Shown: positions 17,645 through 24,379 of the stretch, in pieces
Numbering within the stretch: the first letter of the stretch is position 1
Layout of the letters: each line of letters starts with the position of its first letter
DNA from: Bradyrhizobium liaoningense
GTDB taxonomy: Bacteria > Pseudomonadota > Alphaproteobacteria > Rhizobiales > Xanthobacteraceae
Direction: 5' to 3'
Assembly (NCBI RefSeq): GCF_018130785.1
Contig: NZ_JAFCJT010000022.1
Span: 62,001-126,000, forward strand
DNA: 64,000 nucleotides
Made by a program: the position numbers and the translations under genes
The notes under the pieces: model-generated
What the model was told of the DNA's origin: nothing
The model's input: the letters and a program-made list of their open reading frames with translations, nothing else
Database searches by the model: none

Positions 17645-19336
17645 ATGGCCAACGCTGCCAAGATTCAAGTATCGGGCTCGCATGACGGCAACGCGGCGAC
17701 GGCCCATGTCGATACATTCGCGTGGCAGCATCTGCCGCCGCGAGAGTTCTGGCCCGAATTCATCTTCACGCGGCCGGAGTTGCACTATCCGCCGCGATTG
17801 AACTGCGTCAGCTATTTTCTCGACCGCTGGGTCGAGCAGGGCCACGGCGACGCACCCTGTGTCATCAGTCCGGCCGTCAGCTACACCTATCGCGAGCTGC
17901 AAGCGCTCGTGAATCGCATCGCCAACGTGCTGGTTCGCAAGCTTGGTCTCGTAACCGGCGAACGTGTGCTGCTGCGCTCCGCGAACAATCCGATGATGGT
18001 CGCGACCTATCTCGCGGTGATCAAGGCCGGCGGCATCGTCGTGGCGACCATGCCTCTGCTGCGCGCCAAGGAACTATCCTATCCGATCCAGAAGGCGGAG
18101 ATTACACTCGCGCTTTGCGACGGAAAGCTCTCCGAGGAGATGGAGAAGGCGAAAGCGGCGGCGCCCGGCCTCAGGCACGTGGTCTATTGGGGCAACGGCG
18201 TGTTGGACTCGCTCGAGGCGCTGATTGCGGATGCGAGCCCGGAGTTTAGGGCGGTCGATACCGCCTCCGATGACATCTGCCTGATTGCCTTCACGTCGGG
18301 TACGACGGGTGATCCCAAGGGCACCATGCATTTCCATCGGGATATGCTGGCGGTCTGCGACGGTTATGCGCACAACATCTTGAGGGCGGAGCAGAAGGAT
18401 CGCTTCGTCGGTTCAGCGCCGCTCGCCTTTACCTTCGGCTTCGGCGGCGTGCTGTTTCCGATGCATATCGGCGCTTCCTTCGTCGTGCTGGAGAAGACGA
18501 CGCCGGACGACATGCTGACCGCGATCGAGCAATACAAGACCTCGGTCTGCTTCACTGCGCCGACCGCTTATCGCGCCATGATCGGCAAGCTCGCAGGTCG
18601 AGACATATCCTCGCTGCGAAAGTGCGTCTCTGCCGGCGAGACCCTTCCCAAGCCGACATTCGATGCCTGGCTCAAGGCCACCGGCATCAAGCTGATGGAC
18701 GGCATCGGTTCGACCGAGATGCTGCACATCTTCATCAGCGCGACCGAGGACGAGATTCGTCCCGGCGCAACCGGCAAGCCCGTGCCAGGCTATGAAGCAA
18801 AAATCGTCGATGACGAGGGCAATGATTTGCCGCCGGGCACGATGGGACGGCTCGCCGTGCGCGGGCCAACCGGCTGCCGCTATCTCGCCGACGAGCGGCA
18901 GCGCAAATACGTCCAGAACGGCTGGAACATCACCGGCGATACCTATCTGATGGATAGCGACGGCTATTTCTGGTACCAGTCGCGCTCCGACGACATGATC
19001 GTGTCGGCCGGGTACAACATCGCGGGCACGGATGTGGAGGCGGCGCTGCTCACGCATCCATCCGTGGCCGAGTGCGGCGTCGTCGGTGCGCCGGACGAGG
19101 CGCGTGGTATGATCGTGAAGGCTTATGTCATCGCCGCCCCCGGTGTGACGCCGGACGCTCAGCTCGCAGCCGAGTTGCAGGAGCATGTCAAACGGGAGAT
19201 TGCGCCTTACAAATATCCGCGCGCGATCGAGTTCGTGGCGCAACTGCCGAAGACCGAGACCGGCAAGTTGAAGCGATTTGCCCTGCGGCAGTTGGCGCAG
19301 GCAGCCGTGACGTCCTCTGGCGTCGCGGCGGAATAA
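17645..19336 (+). CDS. 2-aminobenzoate-CoA ligase-like AMP-forming synthetase
   Basis: A 563-residue ANL ligase of the benzoate/2-aminobenzoate subgroup, which starts the CoA route by making the aryl-CoA from acid, ATP and CoA. The N-terminal LPPREFWPEF and PPRLNCVSYFLDRW segments are typical of that subgroup. Core motifs are IAFTSGTTGDPKGTMHFH, IGSTEMLHIF, ITGDTYLMDSDGYFWY and the hinge SRSDDMIVSAGYNIAGTDVE; the catalytic lysine motif is LPKTETGK. GAAAGGAG precedes the ATG. The substrate assignment is by subgroup and context; benzoate or salicylate remain possible. Confidence 0.85.
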   Translation: MANAAKIQVSGSHDGNAATAHVDTFAWQHLPPREFWPEFIFTRPELHYPPRLNCVSYFLDRWVEQGHGDAPCVISPAVSYTYRELQALVNRIANVLVRKLGLVTGERVLLRSANNPMMVATYLAVIKAGGIVVATMPLLRAKELSYPIQKAEITLALCDGKLSEEMEKAKAAAPGLRHVVYWGNGVLDSLEALIADASPEFRAVDTASDDICLIAFTSGTTGDPKGTMHFHRDMLAVCDGYAHNILRAEQKDRFVGSAPLAFTFGFGGVLFPMHIGASFVVLEKTTPDDMLTAIEQYKTSVCFTAPTAYRAMIGKLAGRDISSLRKCVSAGETLPKPTFDAWLKATGIKLMDGIGSTEMLHIFISATEDEIRPGATGKPVPGYEAKIVDDEGNDLPPGTMGRLAVRGPTGCRYLADERQRKYVQNGWNITGDTYLMDSDGYFWYQSRSDDMIVSAGYNIAGTDVEAALLTHPSVAECGVVGAPDEARGMIVKAYVIAAPGVTPDAQLAAELQEHVKREIAPYKYPRAIEFVAQLPKTETGKLKRFALRQLAQAAVTSSGVAAE

Positions 19337-19357
19337 GAGAAGGATGGAGAATTGTCC

Positions 19358-19816
19358 GTGACGACGCCGAAAGGCCCGCATCTCGCGGTGCTGCCGACCG
19401 CAACCGGGGATGACACCCGCCCGAAGGCGCAGGTGCTTCAGCCGTCGGGATGGCCGATGCCGAAAGGTTATGCCAACGGCATGGCCGCCGAGGGCCGTAT
19501 CGTCGTCACTGGCGGGGTGATCGGCTGGGACGCTGAGGAGCGTCTCGCTGACGGCTTTGTTGCGCAGGTGCGCCAAACCCTGAGCAATATCGCCGCGATC
19601 CTGGCGGAGGCCGGTGCGCGGCCTGAGGATCTGGTGCGCTTGACCTGGTACGTCGTCGACATGGACGAGTACCTGACGAACTTGAAAGAGCTCGGCAGAA
19701 TCTACCGCACCATCTTCGGCGCGCACTATCCGGCGATGGCGCTGGTTCAGGTCGTCCGGCTCGTCGAGAAGGCGGCACGCGTTGAGATCGAGGCCACCGC
19801 CGTCATTCCCCGCTGA
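19358..19816 (+). CDS. RidA-family enamine/imine deaminase-like protein
   Basis: A ~152-residue YjgF/RidA fold. RidA proteins hydrolyse reactive enamines and imines to ketones plus ammonia. Family features are GWPMPKGYANGM near the start, IVVTGGVIGWD, LVRLTWYVVDMDEY, and PAMALVQVVRLVEKAARVEIEATAV, which holds the usual subunit-interface residues. The start may be TTG 19352 or GTG 19358; GGAGA fits the latter. It follows the ligase by about 20 bases. The fused monooxygenase/reductase makes a beta-enamino CoA thioester, so a role in removing its nitrogen is an attractive inference. Confidence 0.85.
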   Translation: MTTPKGPHLAVLPTATGDDTRPKAQVLQPSGWPMPKGYANGMAAEGRIVVTGGVIGWDAEERLADGFVAQVRQTLSNIAAILAEAGARPEDLVRLTWYVVDMDEYLTNLKELGRIYRTIFGAHYPAMALVQVVRLVEKAARVEIEATAVIPR

Positions 19817-19834
19817 ACCGCCTTAGGTTTGCGC

Positions 19835-20563
19835 CTAGCTGGCCTTGGCGAGATCGTCGTCCTCGGGCGAGTTGAGATAGACGCCGGTCATGGTGTCGAC
19901 CCAGCACAGATGGTCGTGCACCTTCTTGACGCCCTCGACGTTCTCCGCCGCGACGACGGCGGCCTGCCGCGCGCGTTCCTCAGTAATGACGCCGCTGAGA
20001 TGAACGATGCCGCCGCGGACGATGACGTTGAGCCCGAACGGGCACCAGTCGTTCTTCTCCATGGTGTCGATGATGCGGCCGCGAATGTGATCGTCGTCCG
20101 CCGTCGGATCCGGTACCTCGCGGGCGAGGCCCGCCACCGCCTGCAACAGATTGGCGCGCGAGACGATGCCGACGACCTTGTCGCCGCGCACCACCGGCAG
20201 TCGCTTTACGTTGTTCCGTTCCATGAGATCGACGATCTCGGCGAGCGCCGTATCCTCGGTGATGGTCACGGGTGAGGCGGTCATGACTTCCGAGACCTTG
20301 CGGCCGTGCTCATGCACGAAGTCGCTGGCGGACTGCCCGGACCCGAGGATGAACCGCAGCCAGCGATCGCGCTTGCGCCCGGTGCCGATTTCGCTGCGGC
20401 GGATGAAATCCCCCTCAGAGACCACGCCGACCAGCTTGCCGGCATCGTCGACCACCGTGAGGCCGCTGACATGCCGCTTCAGCATGATGTTTGCCGCCTC
20501 GACGATGCTGGTGTGAGGGGTAACCGAGATGACCGAGCGGGTCATGATCTGGTGGGCGCGCAT
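19835..20563 (-). CDS. CBS-pair and BON domain protein
   Basis: A 242-residue cytoplasmic protein with two CBS domains (MTRSVISVTPHTSIVEAANIM and MTASPVTITEDTALAEIVDLM segments) followed by a BON domain (~residues 165-225, with VRGGIVHLSGVI). CBS pairs bind adenine nucleotides; the combination is common in proteobacterial stress and low-oxygen proteins. The ATG at 20563 is preferred over an upstream GTG at 20584 because GGAG lies 8 bases before it. An FNR/FixK-type box is centred about 73 bases upstream. Confidence 0.9.
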   Translation of the reverse strand: MRAHQIMTRSVISVTPHTSIVEAANIMLKRHVSGLTVVDDAGKLVGVVSEGDFIRRSEIGTGRKRDRWLRFILGSGQSASDFVHEHGRKVSEVMTASPVTITEDTALAEIVDLMERNNVKRLPVVRGDKVVGIVSRANLLQAVAGLAREVPDPTADDDHIRGRIIDTMEKNDWCPFGLNVIVRGGIVHLSGVITEERARQAAVVAAENVEGVKKVHDHLCWVDTMTGVYLNSPEDDDLAKAS

Positions 20564-20629
20564 GGGGAAGCTCCGCAAGTTCACACAAATATCGATGTGT
20601 GGAGCTTAGATTACCGGCAGGAAGCCGAC

Positions 20630-20643
20630 TTGACCCAAGTCAA
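20630..20643. promoter_or_regulatory. FNR/FixK-type box upstream of the CBS gene
   Basis: TTGACCCAAGTCAA has symmetrical TTGAC/GTCAA halves. If it acts at -41.5 the transcript would start about 32 bases before the ATG. Confidence 0.6.
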
Positions 20644-20660
20644 GCAGGGCTAGTCCGCAC

Positions 20661-21635
20661 CTAATCCTCGGGTTCCGCATTCGGCGCGAGATCGGAGGAG
20701 CGGAACGGCTTGGCCTTGTCCAGTTTCCGGTAGGCTTTCGAGGCGGTCCGCAACAGCTTCTTTTCCCGCTTCCGGTTGAGGAAGCGAATGCCCGCCTCGG
20801 GGACGGCTTCGTTCAGTGATGCGGCGAGGGTCTGGCCTCGCGCATCGTCGTTCAACTGTCCGAGCGACTTTTGCGCCTTGCGCAATTGCTTGAGGATCGA
20901 CTTCTGCTTCGTCAGCGATTCATCGGCGAACAGGTCTTCGAGCGATTCGACCGAGTAGGTCATCCGCTTGTTGAGAAGCCGCAGCTTGTGGCGCTTTTCG
21001 ACGTCGAGCTTGCGAAGTTTTCGTGCCTTCTTGAGCAGCGTCGTTTCCCATTCGGTGAGCTGCGCCGTCGCATGGTCGGCGAGCGAGCAGCGGCGCAGCC
21101 TGATGGCCTCCTTGCTGCGCCTTGTGGACCATGGGCCGCTCTCGATCCAGGCCGAGGTCTGCTCGACCAGACGGCGATACCGTGCGGATTGCAGCGCGCG
21201 CGCCAGCAAGCGGTGGCTTTCGGCGCGTTTTTCGTCCCAGTGCTGAAGCTCGGCAATCACGTCAAGCTCGCCGCCACTCTCGGCGATGACCCGCTCGATC
21301 GCGACGTCCAGGTCCCTGACCATGCCGAGCTGGCTGTTCAGCCATTTCAGTTCGGTCCAGACCTCTGGTCGCAGTCCGTCATCGACCATGGGCGAGAAGA
21401 AGCGGATGGCGGTGCGCAGATGCGTCAGTGCTATCCGGATCTGATGCAGCGCCTCCGGGTCGCCGCTGCAGGTGCCGTCGTGCTGGGCGAGAACGGCAGC
21501 GAGATGACGGCGCGCGATGATCCGGAACGCCGTGTCGCAGGCCATGCCGGGGCTGAGCCGGCCGGGCAGGGCATTGCGCCGCGCCGCAGGCTTGGCGCGA
21601 GCGGTCGCCGTCGAACTCGTTGTGGGTCGCGCCAT
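20661..21635 (-). CDS. CHAD-domain protein
   Basis: A ~324-residue all-helical protein. The paired histidines and basic residues of the CHAD fold are visible (LHQIRIALTHLRTAIRFF; KRHKLRLLNKRMTYSVESL). CHAD proteins bind polyphosphate through a basic pore. The ATG at 21635 is used; an in-frame TTG at 21650 is possible. It lies 26 bases downstream of the phosphotransferase/kinase gene in the same direction, so a phosphate-related or storage function shared with it is conceivable. Confidence 0.9.
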   Translation of the reverse strand: MARPTTSSTATARAKPAARRNALPGRLSPGMACDTAFRIIARRHLAAVLAQHDGTCSGDPEALHQIRIALTHLRTAIRFFSPMVDDGLRPEVWTELKWLNSQLGMVRDLDVAIERVIAESGGELDVIAELQHWDEKRAESHRLLARALQSARYRRLVEQTSAWIESGPWSTRRSKEAIRLRRCSLADHATAQLTEWETTLLKKARKLRKLDVEKRHKLRLLNKRMTYSVESLEDLFADESLTKQKSILKQLRKAQKSLGQLNDDARGQTLAASLNEAVPEAGIRFLNRKREKKLLRTASKAYRKLDKAKPFRSSDLAPNAEPED

Positions 21636-21661
21636 CCTAGCCCGCGCCAATCAGATTTGCC

Positions 21662-23185
21662 TTATTTCCCCTCGGCGATCGCGTCCTGGCAGCGCTGGAG
21701 CGTCTGCTCTGGTGTCCCGGATGCATCGATAGTCGCCCAACCGACACGGCCGATATTATAGTGCTCTTGCAACGCGGCAACCTCTTGCGTGGCGTCGGAT
21801 GCGTCTCCCCGGCGGCTGCCGATTCGCGCCTGCCGGGTCGCGAGGTCTGCAACGAGGAATAGGCCGTTGAGTGCCACGCCGCATGCGCGAGCCAGGGCGG
21901 CCAAATCATCCCGTTCCGACTCGCGTGCAAAAACGGCGTCGACGATTGCGGAATGGCCTTGCGCCAGCACCTGCCGGGCCCGGTGCATCAGCGCCTCGTA
22001 GACGCGTGCCGTGACCTCAGGCCGATACGTGGACGAGGGCAGTCGGTCGGTATGCCCCACCTGAAACAACTGCTTGCGAATGACGTCGCTGCGCAGCACG
22101 ACGGCGCCCGGTTGCGGCGCCACAGTGGGCGCCATGGCGCGGGCGAGCGCGGACTTGCCGGTACCTGACAGGCCGCCGACCGCAATCAAACGAGGAGCGG
22201 GCGGATGGATCAGCGCCCGGGCGAGATCGAAATAGCGATGCGCCTCGTCGAGAATGCCGGGGCGGTCGGCATCGGGCCGTTTCAGCCGCGCCAGCGCCAC
22301 CTGCGCACGGATCGCCGCGCGAATGGACATGAGCAAGGGGAGGGCGGAAAGCCCGTCGAGGGTCTCGACGGGCGCCGTGATCAGATACTGGTTCAGGACC
22401 GCATTGGCCGCGACCAACTGGTCATGGCGCAGCAGGTCCATCAGCGTGAATGCAAGATCGTAGAGCACGTCCACAGTCGCCATCTGCGCGTCGAACTCGA
22501 TCGCGTCGAACAGGACCGGCTGGCTGTCGATCACCACGATATTGGCAAGATGCAGGTCGCCGTGACAGCGACGCACGAAACCTTCGCGGGCGCGCTCCAC
22601 GAGCGTAGCGCGGGCGCGCAAGAATGCCTGATGTGAGGCTTTGCCAAGCTGCTCGACCGCTGCCGTTTCGAAATGGCCACCGTTGCGCAAGCCGTTGCTG
22701 TTGCCATCGATCAAGGCGGGAATAGAAATAATCCACGCGGCGCCGTCCGCGACTGTCGCATTCGTGTGCGATGCTGCGATTGCATCGGCGATTGCAGTGG
22801 CCAGCTCTGCGTCCAGCGGGCCGGCCTTTGCAAGATGGTCGAGCGTCCGGCTTTCGTCAAAGCGGAGCATGTCGACCGCGTATTCGACCGGCCGGCCGCG
22901 ACCGTCGACTGTCATCGATCCATCCGGCTCCTCCGTGATCGCCACGACGCGGTGATAGATTTGCGGCGCGAGCGGCCGGTTGATCCTGATCTCCTCCTCG
23001 CACGCAGCCTTGCGCTTTTCGAGCGTCGAATAGTCCAGGAATGGAAACTTGACGGCGCGTTTGATCTTCAGCGCGCGCGTTCCGTCGAGAAACACCGACG
23101 CTGCGTGAGTGTCGATCCGCTTCACGCCGGGGCGCGTGTTGAGAGCTTCGAAGACCCGTTCCTGGATTGCAGAATCGTCCGTCAT
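21662..23185 (-). CDS. Aminoglycoside phosphotransferase-like / P-loop kinase fusion
   Basis: A ~507-residue fusion. The N-terminal ~320 residues form a kinase-like phosphotransferase domain with catalytic loop RRCHGDLHLANIVV and metal site LFDAIEFD. A C-terminal P-loop kinase follows with Walker A GGLSGTGKSALAR near residue ~337 and a lid rich in arginine. This two-domain protein is widespread in proteobacteria; its substrate is unknown. ATG 23185 is preferred over GTG 23197. It heads a two-gene unit with the CHAD protein. Confidence 0.88.
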   Translation of the reverse strand: MTDDSAIQERVFEALNTRPGVKRIDTHAASVFLDGTRALKIKRAVKFPFLDYSTLEKRKAACEEEIRINRPLAPQIYHRVVAITEEPDGSMTVDGRGRPVEYAVDMLRFDESRTLDHLAKAGPLDAELATAIADAIAASHTNATVADGAAWIISIPALIDGNSNGLRNGGHFETAAVEQLGKASHQAFLRARATLVERAREGFVRRCHGDLHLANIVVIDSQPVLFDAIEFDAQMATVDVLYDLAFTLMDLLRHDQLVAANAVLNQYLITAPVETLDGLSALPLLMSIRAAIRAQVALARLKRPDADRPGILDEAHRYFDLARALIHPPAPRLIAVGGLSGTGKSALARAMAPTVAPQPGAVVLRSDVIRKQLFQVGHTDRLPSSTYRPEVTARVYEALMHRARQVLAQGHSAIVDAVFARESERDDLAALARACGVALNGLFLVADLATRQARIGSRRGDASDATQEVAALQEHYNIGRVGWATIDASGTPEQTLQRCQDAIAEGK

Positions 23186-23258
23186 CTCAGCAGGCACTTC
23201 CAGATGCGTCAGCGGTGAGGCCGCAGGCTAACCCTTAGAACCGGATCACGGCCAGTCC

Positions 23259-23272
23259 TTGACATCCATCAA
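23259..23272. promoter_or_regulatory. FNR/FixK-type box, distal, upstream of usp
   Basis: TTGACATCCATCAA, about 100 bases before the stress-protein ATG. It is the farther of two boxes and could also serve the divergent kinase gene. Confidence 0.45.
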
Positions 23273-23307
23273 AGCCTGGCGTCGGCTGGCCGCCCGGTGT
23301 TCCCGCC

Positions 23308-23321
23308 TTGAGCAGGATCAA
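23308..23321. promoter_or_regulatory. FNR/FixK-type box, proximal, upstream of usp
   Basis: TTGAGCAGGATCAA, centred 55 bases before the ATG at 23370. A -41.5 position would give a start point near 23356. Confidence 0.5.
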
Positions 23322-23369
23322 GCGTCCGCGGCGAAAGACGGCTTATCCTGACTGGCAAGGAGAATCCCG

Positions 23370-24209
23370 ATGCCTATCAAGGACGTCTTTCTGCCGCTTG
23401 TCAGCCAGCCGCGCGAGCCGGCCCTTGCTGCGATCGAGACATGCGTGGCTGTGGCCGCCGACCTCGGCGCCAGGATCACCGCTCTCGCGCTTGAGGAAGA
23501 TATTTTCGTGCGGCCGAAGGTCATTCCTCCGGGCGAACCGGATTCCGCGGAGGCGAGCGGGTCGCGTGAAATGAGCGCCGCACAGCAACTCCTCAACGCC
23601 TTCACCAATGCAGCCTCCCGCGCCAACATTCGCGCCCGAAGCCGATCGGGTACGGCGCCGGCGGACCAGATCGCGTCGATCCTGGCCGAGCATGCGCGTT
23701 TCAGCGATCTGGCGCTGGTCCCCGTGAAACCGCATGACAGCCGAACGGAGCACATCATCGAGACGTTCCTGTTCGAATCCGGCCGGCCGTTGCTGCTGTG
23801 TCCGGAACAGCATGTGGACGAGCTCCGACCGGAATTCGAGAACGTCATGATCGCCTGGGATCACTCCGCCCGCGCCGCGCGGGCGGTCGGCGACGCGCTG
23901 CCCATTCTTCAGGCTGCGGCATCCGTCCGTGTGCTCACGGTGGCGGACGACAAGACCGATGCGATCGTGCAATCCGGAACCGCGCTCGTCGACCATCTGA
24001 GGGAACACGGGGTCTACGCCTCGTTCGAAACGGCGAAGGGCGGCGGCAGCTCGATCGGTAAGGTGCTCGGAAGCTGGGCGAATTCCCATTCCATGGATGC
24101 GATCGTGATGGGTGCCTACCATCATTCGCGCCTGAACGAGACCGTCTGGGGTGGTGTGACAAAGACCGTCATTGGCCAGCCACCGTGCTGGGTTATGATC
24201 TCGCACTAA
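23370..24209 (+). CDS. Universal stress protein, tandem domain
   Basis: A 279-residue protein with two Usp folds. The second half has the nucleotide-binding ending GKVLGSWANSHSMDAIVMGAYHHSR, a variant of the G2xG9xGS/T motif. Such tandem Usps are often induced by oxygen limitation in alphaproteobacteria. AAGGAG stands before the ATG, and two FNR/FixK-type boxes lie upstream. Confidence 0.92.
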   Translation: MPIKDVFLPLVSQPREPALAAIETCVAVAADLGARITALALEEDIFVRPKVIPPGEPDSAEASGSREMSAAQQLLNAFTNAASRANIRARSRSGTAPADQIASILAEHARFSDLALVPVKPHDSRTEHIIETFLFESGRPLLLCPEQHVDELRPEFENVMIAWDHSARAARAVGDALPILQAAASVRVLTVADDKTDAIVQSGTALVDHLREHGVYASFETAKGGGSSIGKVLGSWANSHSMDAIVMGAYHHSRLNETVWGGVTKTVIGQPPCWVMISH

Positions 24210-24210
24210 A

Positions 24211-24255
24211 GCATGATCCGGAAAAGTGCGTGGCGGTTTTCCGAAAAAGTCATGC
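24211..24255. repeat. Dispersed intergenic palindromic repeat (Bradyrhizobium type)
   Basis: An imperfect palindrome starting GCATGATCCGGAAAAGTGCG and closing with CCGAAAAAGTCATGC, directly after the stress-protein stop. I recognise the arms as a repeat seen many times between genes in Bradyrhizobium and Rhodopseudomonas. It may also act as a transcript end. Confidence 0.65.
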
Positions 24256-24267
24256 TCAAACAACAAC

Positions 24268-24310
24268 CTAAAGCGCGATGACGATTCATCCCAATCTCGT
24301 CGCGCTTTAG
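24268..24310. repeat. Second intergenic palindrome
   Basis: CTAAAGCGCG and CGCGCTTTAG form 10-base complementary arms around a 23-base loop. It abuts the previous repeat as a composite, a common arrangement in these genomes, and could terminate the usp transcript. Confidence 0.6.
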
Positions 24311-24379
24311 GCGCATCGCCAGTTTATCGGCCTAATTGTCAATCATCGGAACCGCCACCGACCGGGCGCATTTGATTTC

